Below are positions 12,361-24,843 of a stretch of DNA of 64,000 nt, piece after piece. A model generated the notes under the pieces. It saw only the letters and a program-made list of their open reading frames with translations. It was not told the origin of the DNA and searched no databases. The first letter of the stretch is position 1, and the number at the start of each line of letters is the position of its first letter. The position numbers were made by a program, and so were the translations under genes. The stretch is from Parasponia andersonii (lineage: Eukaryota; Streptophyta; Magnoliopsida; Rosales; Cannabaceae), in contig JXTB01000079.1 in the NCBI GenBank assembly GCA_002914805.1, forward strand, positions 1,051,874-1,115,873, given 5' to 3'.

Positions 12361-12477
12361 AATTTCTTTTTTTGTTATTATATTTTTTTTATCTCTTTAA
12401 TTCATTTTTTTAATTATACCTTTCTAAATTTATTATATTCTATTATTATATTCCTAAAAACTAAAAACTTTTTTTGG

Positions 12478-13110
12478 AAACTAATTTGGTTTTATTTTAG
12501 CAGAATACTATGTATATAAGTAAAACATAAGAAACTAGTTTAGTTTATATGTAGCAGAATGTCTTGTATATAAGTAAATCACTATAAACTGTAAAGATAT
12601 CAAAGAAACTAGTTTGATTTCTTTTTAGCATAAGGTCCTATATATAAATAAATTAGAAGAAATCACAAAATTTTTCTGAAAATCAGTTTGGTTCTTTTAG
12701 CGAAATGTCCAACATGTAAGTAAATCATAGAAAACCACAAAAGTTACCAAGAAACTAGTTTGATTTATGTATAGTAGAATGTCCTGTATATAAATAAATC
12801 ACAGAAAACCACAAATGTTGTCTTTTAGGAAAATACCCTACGCGTAAGTAAATCATATGAAACCATAAATATTTTCTGAAAATCAATTTGTAAGTAAATC
12901 ATAGAAAATCATAAAAATTTCTAAGAAACTAGTTTGGTTTCCCTTAACAAAATGTCCTATAGATAAGTAAATCATAGAAAAACACAAAAGTTTCCTATAA
13001 ATTAGTTTGGTTTTATTTTAGCTTGTATATAAGTAAATCATAGAAAACTATAAAGATTTCTTGGAAATTAATTTGATTTCATGATAGTAGAATACCCTGA
13101 TATCCTATAT
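12478..13110 (+). repeat. Degenerate ~73-bp tandem array, about nine units
   Basis: The unit consists of GAAACTAGTTTGGTTTC, TTTTAGCAAAATGTCC, then TATATAAGTAAATCATAGAA and ACCACAAAAG. Successive anchors at 12531, 12605, 12678 and 12751 are spaced 73-74 bp apart; some units are shortened. The GAAACTAGTTTGG core also occurs in the larger repeats just upstream, so the two arrays probably share an origin. Confidence 0.8.
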
Positions 13111-14991
13111 GTAAGTAAACAAGATATTTTCTCAAAAACACTATGACAAAAATTTGTGGTACCTAGTTATTGTTTGATTAAATAAACCAATAATTTCATC
13201 AATGGGATAGAAAGGGTCATGACATAAAAGCCAGTTCATATAAGGTAGTCAAATATAATATAATAAATTTAAGGTTAAAAATCAGGGAATATGAACAAAA
13301 TTTGGTCATTGAACAAAAACAAAAATTTTTGGAAACAAAGAATTCCTTTAAGCAATCAATCTGTAAATGAGAACCAAAATCAAACATTTGAGAAGCTCAA
13401 ATTGGATTTAAGTAATAAATTTAGAGAGGGAGGGAGCAATAAAGAAATACCTACACTTCTAAAAACTTCACTACCACCATACGATGGGAATCCTTTAAGG
13501 GATTTCTTGATTAGTAAGGGTAGAAGGTTTTCTTGATCCAATCCTATATAGAATTGAAGCTAGGACACATAAAAGGAGCTCTGAACATGAGACCACCGCT
13601 TAAGTAATTAGTAACTAAATCGGTCACTAGAAATTATAAATTAGTAACAAAATTAATTATGAAAATTAATAACCAAATTTGTTAATTGGTTAGTGAAAAT
13701 GCTTTCTAATATCAAAGTCTAATTGAAACCTGTGCACTAATATAGCTATGGAAATGTAAGCTTAATAATAAGAAAAAAGAATTTGCTTCTTTTGCTATAG
13801 GAACACTTGCATAAAAACTAAGCATAATAAGGAATCTAATTAAATAATTGACCCATTTTTAGAACTATATGAATAAAATAAGAGTAATAAATTTCATTAT
13901 TTATCTGTTTATCAAAAACACATTACACTAATAGATTGAGTGTAAAAAAATAGAAACACTCTATAATGTCTGCCACGGAAGTAAAAAAATGAACCATAGC
14001 ATACCCAATCTGCGAATACCCATTAATCATGAATTAAATGGCACAAAATTTTTTTTGAGACATTCCCTCAAACACTTAGTATGCATCTCCATCAAAAATA
14101 ATCTCATACAATTATTTACCGAGAACGCAACCAACAAACAAATCTAAGTTCCAAACTAAGTTTAAATAACCCATGAATCTTCCTCAACCTCTGATTATAA
14201 TCACAACAGTTGCGTCTCCAATGCTGATTTCGATTTCGAGTTGACCATTTATCTAATGGGATAGCTTTGGTTCTGTCAAAGCCATAGCCCACAAATAGAA
14301 TCGAACTCAAAGACGTTTTCCAGCATTGAGAGAGAGAGAGATTTTTGGCGAAGGTAGGTTGGCGGAAATGAAGGACTTATTTCTCAAATAAAAGCGGTAC
14401 AGCAAAATAGAGAAAAAAAAATTTTCAATTTTCTGCTAAAGGTAGTATGAAAATAAGTAACTTCGACCGGATCGTATTTTTGGTATTGTTATCTAAACGA
14501 CCGTACTGGGCATCATTTTCCCAAGTTCCAACCCATAAAGGATTTTTCAATTTTTTAGATTATGGGTTGGACTTTTGTAAGAAGCCATTATCTGTACATA
14601 AAACTCAAAATTATGACAAATCACATTAAAATATGGTAAATATAGTATTGTATGGAAAATTCTACTTTTTATTGGCATATTTTTATACACATTTTTTAAA
14701 AAATTAATTGTATTGCATACGTATAAATAAATTTACGAATTTTGGACGTACACTATTTTTATACTGAAATTTTAAAATTATATTTCACAAAAAGTTTGAA
14801 TTATAACCATCTGTATTAGTAACCGTTTAATTTGCTAGTAAAAGTATAAATATGTAAGGTGTATTGAATAATAAATAGGATTTCCTGCACTACATCCCCT
14901 GGTAGATGCGCCATCTGTATTAGTTCGTTTTATTGTAAAAGCACCAAAAAGACGACCAGAATGATGTTTTGTTTTATTTTTTTTTTAAAAG
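13111..14991. other. Intergenic DNA with one unassigned open frame
   Basis: An 81-codon frame at 13291-13536 (+) contains NKEIPTLLKTSLPPYDGNPL, which looks protein-like and may be a fragment of an element, but I do not recognise it. The GTAACTAAATCGGTCACTAG-type motifs at 13600-13700 resemble subterminal repeats of CACTA elements, though I find no ends. A minus-strand frame at 14116-14310 matches nothing I know. Confidence 0.3.
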
Positions 14992-15392
14992 AGATTCTTC
15001 GAGGTTTACACTATTTGCATTCTCAACATCCACGTATTATTCAGAGAGATTTCGAATGTCACAGTAATTTTGTTAATGGAAATACTGGCGAATATAAAAT
15101 TGGAGATCTTGGATTGGTTGGTGGCTGTCATGCGACATCCCGCTGCTTGTAGCGTTATTGGTAATAATTTTCACTTGAAGGTGTATCATATTGGTTAAAT
15201 TATTTCAACTGAAAGTTGTGATCCTTGTATTTTGCCCAGGCACTCTGGATTGATAATACATAATGTAACATTCATCTTTCTCCTTTGTTGCAGGGAACAA
15301 AGCCAGCTTCCCTCGGCAAAGTGGATAATCCTGAAGTCCAGCAGTTCATAGACTAGTGGTTGCCTGCAGTGATCCTTTTCTTGCAACTGTCT

Positions 15393-15528
15393 TATGGAGA
15401 TTTGATCATGAACCTTGTCAGATATCGTACTTTTGTCTGTCTTATGGAGATCAGATCATGAACCTTGTCAAATATCATATTTTTGTCTTATGGAGATCTG
15501 AATCATGAACCTTGTCAGATATCATACT
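15393..15528 (+). repeat. Tandem triplication within the WNK pseudogene
   Basis: Three consecutive copies of a roughly 50-bp unit (GTCTTATGGAGAT, then ATCATGAACCTTGTCA, then ATATCATA) differ by a few bases. The copia element is inserted at the end of the third copy. Confidence 0.85.
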
Positions 15529-16072
15529 TGTTGAACAAATCAACAATTGCAACTCACCAACCAGACGCAATAAGAACAGCGAAAAAAGACAGCCGCAATA
15601 TGAATAGTAAAAAGAGCAGCCGCAATAGTAATAGTGAAAAGAGCAACCATAATAACAATAGTAAAATATGGTGTTTACACCACTTTTCAAGTTCTATAAA
15701 TATGGAGGGCTTCATCACTTATTTTGCATTCCATTCTAAATACTCTTCCTTTCTAAGAGAGAATTCAAGCCTAGGAATTCCTTTTAGTGTCCCACTTGTT
15801 TTCTCCTAAATTGTTTAGAGAGAGTGTTTTCTCCTATTTCAAGAGAGAGAAAGGTTCATTTGTTCTCTTTTTGTATTTAGAGAGAAGTAAGTTGTAATCT
15901 CCTTTTCATTGTGAATTCTTTACAGCCTTATCCGTGGACATAGCCTAAATTGAGTGAACCACGTTAATTCTTTTGTGTGCCTTATTTTTTTTTTTTTTTT
16001 CATTTTACCCAAATTTTCTCAACTTGTATTTTAGCTGTGTATTATCGCTTCCGCAAAGCCGATTTCCTAATA
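15529..16072 (+). repeat. Left LTR of the copia element in WNK
   Basis: It is 544 bp, starts TGTTGAACAAATC, and includes 27-bp subrepeats (CCGCAATAGNAATAGTRAAA) near its start and a TATAAATATGGAGGG promoter-like stretch near 15697. Confidence 0.9.
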
Positions 16073-19000
16073 GTGGTATCAGAGCCATTGGTTGGAGTAC
16101 TGTTCACATATACGGTATTGTTCACATATAGTGAAATGCTGGTAACTGAACAAATCGTGGTGAACAAAAATGGTGGTAAAATTCGATATTGAGAAATTTA
16201 ATGGGAGCAATTTCTCTTTGTGGAAAATGAAGATAAAAGTAATCTTGAGAAAAGATAATTACCTAGCAGTAATTGGGGAAAGGTCTGCTGAGATTACTGA
16301 TGATAAAAGGTGGGACGAGATGGATAACAATGCTGTTGCTAACTTCCATCTGGCACTAGCAGATAGAGTCATGTCGAGCATTGAGGAGAAGAAGTCAACC
16401 AAGGAGATATGAGATATACTGACAAAGTTGTATCAGGCCAAGACACTTTACAACAAAATTTTCTTGAAGAGAAAGCTTTATACCCTTCGGATGGCGGAAT
16501 TAACAACAGTGACTGACCACATCAACACCCTCAGTACTCTATTCTCACAACTCACAACAATGGAACATAAAATAGAGGATAATGAACGTGCAAAAATCTT
16601 ACTTCAGAGTCTATCTGATTCGTATGATCAACTCATCATAAATGTGACCAGCAATGCTACAACTCTAGTTTTAAACAATCTTACAGCTGCTCTGTTCTCG
16701 AAGAAGAAAATCGGCGTAAGAACAAAGAAGATAGATTAACAAGTTCACTGTAAGTAGAGGCTTTGACAATGAGAAGGAGATCAACGGAACGTGGCCCTAG
16801 TGGGAGTCAGAGTCATGGTAGATCAAAGTCAAGAAGTAAGAAGAATGTCAAGTGTTATCACTGTGGCAAGAAATGGCACGTCAAAAGGGAGTATTGGNGA
16901 AGGAAGCTGGATCTATTTTAAGGAGACACAAGAAGAGATCAACTATGGTACCAAATTTTTAAGATGAATATATTTGGTACGAGATTTGTCGTTTGGTATG
17001 ATCAACTCATCATAAATGTGACCAGCAATGCTACAACTCTAGTTTTAAACAATCTTACAGCTGCTCTGTTCTAGAAGAAGAAAATCGGCGTAAGAACAAG
17101 GAAGATAGATTAACAAGTTCACTGTAAGTAGAGGCTTTGACAATGAGAAGGAGATCAACGGAATGTGGCCCTAGTAGGAGTCAGAGTCATGGTAGATCAA
17201 AGTCAAGAAGTAAGAAGAATGTCAAGTGTTATCACTGTGGCAAGAAATGGCACGTCAAAAGGGAGTATTGGCAATTCAAGAAGAATGAAAATTCCAGAGG
17301 GAAGGACCCCGAGTCATCAAATGCTCAGAGGAATGTTGCAAATACTTCAGATGATGGAGAAATCCTGTATAGTGAAGCAGCAATAATTTCTAAGAACAGA
17401 CAGCAGCTCACTGATGTTTGGTTAGTGGATTCGGGAGAAACATGGCACATGACTTCTCACAGAGAATGGTTTCACACATATGAACTTGTCTCTGGAGGAT
17501 CTATATTCATGGGTAACGATCATGCCTTAGAGATCGCTGGGATTGGTACTATCAAGATAAAGATATACGATGACACTATCTGTACTGTTCAAGAGGTGCG
17601 ACATGTGAAGGGCCTGAAGAAAAATCTATTGTCTTTGGGGTAATTAGATAACCTTGATTGCAAAACTCGTGTCGAGAATGAGATCATGAAGATTATGAAA
17701 GGCACACTTGTAGTAATGAAGGTGAAGAAAATCGCAGTGAATCTATACATGCTTAAAGGAGATACACTGATGGAAGCGGAGGCATCAGTTGCTTCAACAA
17801 ATTCTGGAGAAGAATCAACGATGATGTGGCATCGTAAACTTGGCTATATGTCGGAATGAGGCTTGAAGATTCTCTCTGAACGGAGGTTGCTTCCTGGTCT
17901 CATAAAGGTATCTTTACCCTTTTGTGAGCATTGGTCACAAGCAAGCAGCATAGATTAAAGTTTAGCACATCTAGTTCTAGAAGTAAAAAAGTTCTAGACT
18001 TGGTTCACTCTGATGTTTGGCAAGCACCAGTAATGTCCTTAGGAAGAGCTAGATACTTTGTATCTTTTATTGATGATCACTCCAGGAAATGTTAGGTATA
18101 TCCTATAAGAGAAAGGCAGATGTGTTTTCAGTCTTCAAAATATTCAAAGCACGGATAGAGCTTGAATCTGGAGAAAAGATCAAGTGTTTAAAGACGGACA
18201 ATGGAGGAGAATATGCAAGCGATGAATTTGATAACTTCTGTCAACAAGAAGGTATCAAGAGGCAGTTCACAGTGGCGTACACTCCTCAACAAAATAGAGT
18301 GACAGAGCAGATAAACAGAACTTTGTTGGAAAGAACAAGAGCAATGTTGAAAGCTGCAGGTCTACCCAAGACATTCTAGGCAAAAGCAATCAAAATCGCC
18401 TGTTATAGGATCAATCGATATCCATCAACAGTGATTGATCTGAAGACACCGATAGAGATGTGAACAGGTAAGCCAGCTAATTATTCACGCTTACATATAT
18501 TTGGATGTCCTGTGTACGTGATGTATAACGTTCAAGAAATCACAAAACTGGTTTCAAAGTCCAGAAGGTGTGCACTTTTGGGATATGCTGATACAGTCAA
18601 GAAATATCGCTTAGCAGAGATGTGATATTTGCAGAAAATAAACTGCAAGAGAAGAGAGAAGATAGCAGACCAGATTCTACTACAATTCAGGTAGTAAAGA
18701 ATACTGAAGATTCAGATTCTTCTGAAGTAGTACTAGAGCACCAAGTAGAAGAACCAGTCAAGGAAGAGGCTTCTAAAATTCGTCGGTCAACTCGTGAGAG
18801 AAGAACACCGGCATGACACTCGAATTATATCACTGAGAGTAATATTGCATACTATCTTCTAACAAAGGATGGAGAGCCAACAACTTTCCATGAGGCTACC
18901 AAAAGCCCAGATATATCCCTATGGATGACAGTAATACAAGAAGAGATTGAAGCTCTTCACAAGAACAAGACATGGGATCTTGTTTCGCTGCCACAAAGAA

Positions 19001-20512
19001 GGAAGGCTATTGGCAACAAATGGGTCTACAAGATAAAACGTGATAGCAATGATCAAGTAAAACGGTATCGTGCGAGATTGGTGGTAAAAGGATATGCTCA
19101 GAAAGAAGGTATTGACTTTAATAAGATATTTTCACTTGTAGTTCGACTGACAACAGTTAGAGTGGTTCTGGCGATGTGGACTACGTTTGACCTATATCTA
19201 GAGTAGCTAGATGTAAAATTGCTTTTTCTCATAGAGAACTTGAAGAAGAGATTTATTTGCTTTAACCAGAAGGTTTTGCTGAAACAGGCAAGGAGAACTT
19301 GGTTTGCAGGTTGAACAAATCTCTATACAGTCTCAAACAGCCGAGGTGTTGGTATAAGAGATTTGATTCCTTCATCATAAGCCTTGGGTACAACAGACTC
19401 AGTTCAGACCACTGTACATACTTCAGGAGGTTTTATGAAGATAGTGACTTCATTATCTTATTGTTGTACGTGGATGACATATTGGAAGCGAGCCCCAACA
19501 AAGGCAGAATCCAAGAATTGAAGGTACAGTTAGCTAGGGAATTTGATATGAAGGACTTGGAACCAGCAAACAAGATTCTAGGGATATTCACCAAGACAGA
19601 GGTAACAGGAAGATTTGGCTTTCTCAGAAGAATTATGTGAAGAAAATCTTGTACTGCTTCAGTATGCAAGATTGTAAGTCGATTTCTACCCCACTTCTTG
19701 TTAATTTCAAGTTATCCTCTGGGATGTGTCCTAGCAATGAAGCAGAGAGGATGGAAATGTCTCAAGTACCATATGCATCAGCAGTGAGAAGCCTAATGTT
19801 CACAATGATATATACAAGACCAGACATTGCACAAGCAGTGGGAGCGGTTAGTCGATATATGGTGAATCCTGATAGAGAACGTTGGAATGCTGTGAAGAGA
19901 ATTCTAAGATACATCAAAAGAACCTTAGATGCTGCATTATGTTACGGAGAATCAGAATTTATTGTCAAAGAATATGTTGATTCAGATTTTGCGGGTGATC
20001 TTGACAAACGAAAATCTACTACAGGCTATGTATTTACTCTTGCAGAAGGAGCTGTAAACTGGGTTTCGAAACTATAAACTGTTGTGGCTTTATCTACGAC
20101 AGAAGCAGAATACATGGCGGCTACACAAGCTTGTAAAGAGGCTATTTGGATTCAAAGGTTATCAGAGGAGCTCGGACACAAACAAGAAAAGATTCCTCTA
20201 TTTTGTGATAGTCAGAGTGCCTTCACATTGCAAGGAATCCAGCCTTTCATTCTAGGACAAAGTATATTAGCGTTCAATATCACTTTGTTCGAGAAGTTGT
20301 AGAAGATGGAAGTGTGGACATGAAGAATATTCATACAAAAGAGAACCTAACAGATGCTTTAACTAAACCAATCAACACTGACAAGTTCCAATGGTGTAGA
20401 TTCTTATATGGCCTAGCAGAAATATAAGCCGCATGAAGAATTGACAAGGAAAGAAAAGAGAGATTTATCAAGTGTGAAAACATGATTAAAATCAAGTATT
20501 CAAGTGGGAGAA

Positions 20513-21074
20513 TGTTGAACAAATCAGCAATTGCAACTCACCAACTAGCCGCAATAAGAACTGTGAAAAAAAGTAGCCGCAATAGGAATAGTAAAAAGGG
20601 CAGTCGCAATAGGAATAGTAAAAAAGGCAGCTGCAATAGCAATAGTGAAAAGAGCAGCCGTAATAGCAATAGTAAAAGATGGTGTTTACACTACCTTTCA
20701 AGTTCTATAAATATGGAGGGCTTTATTACTTGGTTTGCTTCCTATTCTAAATCTTCTTCCTTTTTAAGAGAGAATTCAAGCCTAGAAATTCCTCTTAGTG
20801 TCCCACTTATTTTCTCCTAAATTGTTTAGAGAGAGTGTTTTCTCCTATTTCAAGATAGAGAAGCTCATTTGTTCTCTCTTTGTATTTAGAGAGAAGTGAG
20901 TTGTAATCTCCTTTCCATAGTGAAATTCTTCACAGACTTATCCGTGGGTATAGCCTAAATTAGGTGAATCATGTTAATTCTTTTGTGTGCCTTATTTTTT
21001 TTTATTTTACCCAAATTTTTTCAACTCGTATTTAAGCTGTGTGTTATCACTTCCGCAAAACCGATCTCCTAATA
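20513..21074 (+). repeat. Right LTR of the copia element in WNK
   Basis: It is 562 bp and matches the left LTR, with one more 27-bp unit in the 5' subrepeat block. Confidence 0.9.
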
Positions 21075-21621
21075 ATACCTTGTTCCCAAATTAGTTGGTT
21101 CTTCAAGACATGAATGTCGCATGATGAGCTGTGAAGGTCAGCACCCTTCTAGCCCAATGGACGCAGACTCTAACAGCAAAAAGCTTTCTGTAGGCTCTGT
21201 TGTGAAAAGTGACAGAACTATGGAACTACACTCAGAACAAACGGATTTAGGATAAGAGGGGGAGAGATGATAATAATTCAATTTCATTAAGTTTGCAATT
21301 GCTGATCCTTTTGGTAGATATATCTGTGTCATACAAGATCTACTTTGTTCCTTCTTTTTTTTTTTTTAATTATAATTTCTATTAAACATATTTCTTCGTT
21401 AAATGTTGATATGAGTTTTCGTTTTCTGTTTAACAGGTTCCATAAGAAATATCCATTTTACCTTCAATCTTGATTCCGATACCCCAATCTCAATTGCTGG
21501 GGAGATTGTTGAGCAACTCGATCTATCAATGAAGATACGACTGTCATAGCTGTTTTGATTGACAACTTGATTGAGAAGCGTGTGCCAACTGGAAAGCTTC
21601 GTCTCGAACTTAATGGGGATT

Positions 21622-21710
21622 CTTCGACACTTCTGAATGCTGAAACTTCATTGAGGTGTTCGTTTTTCAACACTTCTGAATGTTGAAACTTCATTGAGGT
21701 GTTCTCGGGA
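21622..21710 (+). repeat. ~43-bp tandem duplication in the WNK pseudogene
   Basis: CACTTCTGAATGYTGAAACT, continuing TCATTGAGGTGTTC, occurs twice in a row. It lies in the degenerate sequence after the OSR-like domain. Confidence 0.85.
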
Positions 21711-21850
21711 TTCAGTAATGTTATTGTCCCCAAAAATGTTTCTTGCTCACCTAACAACCCCATCTTCCAAAATAGTAATCAAACTTTTGGATTACTTTTC
21801 TCATAACTGCAGTGAAGTTCTGGTGGGTGTCTGCATTTGATGCTAGAGTG

Positions 21851-22971
21851 TGTGTTTCTGTGCGTACTTCTCTGGGTTTCTATGGCGACCAAGCTTATTT
21901 TCCTTTCTCATGGAGAGTTAAGTTGAAGGTTCTAGTTAGACGTGCATGATGCATGAGTGCATGGCAGTTACCTGCTATCACTTGTCTTGAAGGATTTTTT
22001 TTTTTTTTTAACAAGGTCTTGGTAAATATACTTGGTTAAGCTATATGAGCCAGGAGGTGGGAATGCTTTAAATGGGAATCCATAATGCATTAGGATGCAG
22101 CTCAATGCCTAAAACTCAAGTCTGGCGATTTTCGTGTGTTTTTCTTTTGATGAAAAATTTGATTTCACATTCTGATTTTTTGACGTGACTTTTGCAGGTT
22201 CTGTTTTGTATGCATCAACAATTTGGCCACTATCACAAAACTTTTCCCTCTTTTGCCAGAATGAGTTCCAATCACTTGTGTTCGAGTGAGTATGCGAGTG
22301 GAAGAACCCTGCTTTTTCTCCATTTTTCTACTCTATTATGCACTATCTATTTCATTACTTGTCTTTCCTATCTGGTCAGTTTATCTCTCGAGTTACTATT
22401 CTATTTGTGATTTACTCGGTCGTGATTTGAAACATGATATTTGATAGTGAAGGTACTTGATACTATTGGGAGCAGCAAAGTTGACAAGAACTCATATTCT
22501 CGGTACTTTGCTTCTATGCATTTACTTGTGGTTTTTCAGTTCAGACGATGCTGGCATTGTTAATTTTAATCGTTTAAAATGTATTTTAGCTCTTTAATTT
22601 CAAATTATTGAAGACACTTGATGCACCATCTTGCTGAGTAAAAAAAAGGCTATGACGCAAATCAACCAGCCTTGATACCAAATAAAATGATATGAAATGC
22701 CTCAACAAAATTTTGAATGCTATTCATACTAATAATTATTACAAAGAGCGCTTATTAACGAAAAGCTTCTTGTATAACAGGTAACCACATTGTTACGCTA
22801 ACGAAACTCTTAACTAATTTCTAGCAAGCATTTTTTTTTTCGTTGCTCTAGAAGGACAGGTAACCGCATTGCTAGTTCATATTGTGACCCCATGTCAACT
22901 AACAAATTTAATGAAAGGACATTTTGGCCATTCTAAAAAAATTGTCAGCGTACGATTGTATATTGCAAGAC
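21851..22971. other. Region downstream of the WNK pseudogene
   Basis: This is probably the former 3' end of the WNK gene followed by intergenic DNA. I recognise no gene or element up to the MITE at 22981. Confidence 0.4.
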
Positions 22972-22980
22972 ATATATAAT

Positions 22981-23793
22981 GGTTAACTACGTAAAAATAT
23001 ACACACTTTTAACTTTTTTTTTTTTTTGTAAAAAATATCTTGTCTTTTGAACTTTTGCAAAGTAATAATCTCACTTTTAAAATTATGTAAATTAATATCT
23101 TCGTATTTATGATTTCTGTAAATTAATACACTCACTTTTGAATTCTACAAATTAATATCTTGATATTTACAATTTATGCAAATTAATAACATTAGTTTTT
23201 GTTTTTTTTTTTGTATATTTATACTATGAATAAATTAAAAGATACAAACACCTCTCAATAACTTATTAAAAATATTTAGATATTAGTATATTATTGGAAA
23301 TTATTTATAACTATTTTTTTTGGTTAATTGCTAAAAAAGCACAATTTTTTTTACTTCTTATGTTTCTTTTATTTTTTCACAATTAATTATTTTTACCTCT
23401 CATTCTAATTTTTTACTTTTTTTATTTTAAATGAAATGCGAAATAAGCTAATTACAAATATTTTTCAGAAATTTTATTATTATTTAATAAGTTTTAATTA
23501 AGTTGATGATAGCTACTATCATTTTTTTATTATTAAAATCAACTAATTGGACATTAAGGTTATAAATTTATAAGAATTTCAAATATTAATATATTAATTT
23601 ACAAGAATTTTAATTATTAGAGTATTAATTTGCAGAATTCAAAAATAATATTATTATTTTGCAGAAATTCAAAACTCATGATTATTTTACGAAAATTTAA
23701 AAATGAGAATATTATTTTGCAGACATTTAAAAGTTATGATTTTTTTTACAAAAAAGTTAAAATTAAGTCAGTATTTTAATGTTATTATCCCTT
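22981..23793. mobile_element. Long-TIR MITE (Mutator-like), 813 bp
   Basis: Inverted arms of roughly 200 bp at 22981-23200 and 23560-23793 each consist of tandem degenerate units of the form ACTTTTGAATTCTGCAAATT, continuing AATA. The element is flanked by a perfect 9-bp direct repeat, ATATATAAT (22972-22980 and 23794-23802). A 9-bp duplication and long TIRs fit Mutator-derived elements. There is no coding capacity. The flank is AT-rich, which weakens the duplication evidence a little. Confidence 0.72.
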
Positions 23794-23977
23794 ATATATA
23801 ATTCAATATACCGCCAATTTCAGACACATTAGTTTTATAAGTACAAAATGATTCCACGAAATACAAACCAAGCAAACAAGGGTGTCATGTTTTAGTTAAA
23901 ACACGTATAATTACATTATTTTTAGCCACGATTAAGCAGAAAAAATGTGCCTAGTGCTCCATATATTTGTATATTAG

Positions 23978-24792
23978 TTAGACAGCTTCCCTGGTGAATC
24001 CCTGTTTAAGAAGAGCTTCCTTAATGAGGTTTAGAGATTCCTCCAAATCGTCGAGCAGCTGATGAGGGTCAGGAATCACATTTGGATCCACTCCTAAAGC
24101 AATTGTCATCTTATTAACATAGCTTTGAAACTGGATTGACAATGCCTGCGAGTATAACAAGAAAACAACGTACAATATGTCAAAATAATTAAAAAAAAAT
24201 GATAAGCTACTATTTATGTCATGGTACTCCGAGTAATATTGCTACTTATATTAAGTTATTCCACACATGAAGATGACAATTGCTTTAGGAATATATACAT
24301 GCAGCTGGACATTAAAAATTAGTTCAAACTTCAAAGTTTGTCTTCATTCCCTGGCCTACTTGATGATCCAAAATTTTTTACCACGGTCGTTGCTTGTCGT
24401 CCTATTATTATCTTAGCATTACTGACATAGCACTATAATTATCACCAAAAAAAAAAAAAAGAGAGAAAGTCACTTCAAAGTAAAGGGAAAAAAAAAAAGG
24501 AAAAGAGAAACTTACACGTGGAAAGCCGTAAACAGCAACAGCAATGTAAGAAAGTGGATGACCGTAAAAGCTAATTTCTTCGAGAGGACCAACCATGTTT
24601 GAGAAGCCTGTTGTGATATTAAAAGCGGCTCTGTGTGATAAAGTTGCAGCTGCCTGTTAATTATGCGCCATGTAATTTGTTATTATAGCCAGTATTAATT
24701 GAATCTTGTTCTATATATCACTTTTGATGAGGGTATGTACGTGTATGATAAGAAACCCAAATTATGAAGAAATAATCCATTAATTTACGATA

Positions 24793-24843
<51 letters not shown>

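Larger units (their letters stand above)
15529..21074 (+). mobile_element. Ty1-copia (TNT1/Tork-like) element, broken
   Basis: LTRs are at 15529-16072 and 20513-21074, flanked by ATACT and ATACC, a near-perfect 5-bp target duplication. The primer binding site TGGTATCAGAGCC (16074) matches methionine-tRNA priming, and a purine tract (AAGTGGGAG) precedes the right LTR. Parts in order are gag (from 16170), CCHC knuckle and protease (about 17220-17460), integrase (about 17990-18620), reverse transcriptase (about 18925-19640) and RNase H (about 19640-20400, ending with the TTEAEYMAA motif region). The LTRs differ by roughly 9-10 % by eye plus one extra 27-bp repeat unit on the right, which would suggest a few million years at usual plant rates. 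The element is broken, with around ten or more interruptions. It inserted into the WNK pseudogene. Confidence 0.92.
14992..21850 (+). pseudogene. WNK kinase pseudogene split by a copia element
   Basis: Exon pieces match plant WNK (with-no-lysine) kinases. At 14992-15160 the sequence reads [20 protein letters not shown], then [16 protein letters not shown]; the HRDLKCDN catalytic loop has become QRDFECHS, and a frameshift precedes AACSVIG. At 15294-15390 GTKPASLGKVDNPEVQQFID runs into a stop. Downstream of the inserted element, 21095-21240 encodes QHPSSPMDADSNSKKLSVGS and about 21290-21330 ADPFGR with a lost donor. From 21437 it reads [20 protein letters not shown], the OSR-like C-terminal domain, with a frameshift before [16 protein letters not shown]. 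Introns are retained, so this is a duplicated gene and not a retrocopy. The N-lobe and most of the C-lobe are missing. A copia element (15529-21074) separates the halves. The family identity is firm and the non-functional status is clear. Confidence 0.88.

Noticed and set aside
12478-13110. Regularly spaced repeats as a CRISPR-like array
   Set aside because: The units are contiguous, diverged and AT-rich in a plant nuclear genome; there are no unique spacers and no cas genes.
14116-14310. Minus-strand 64-codon frame as part of the WNK gene
   Set aside because: It is on the opposite strand, with no similarity to kinase sequence and no other support.
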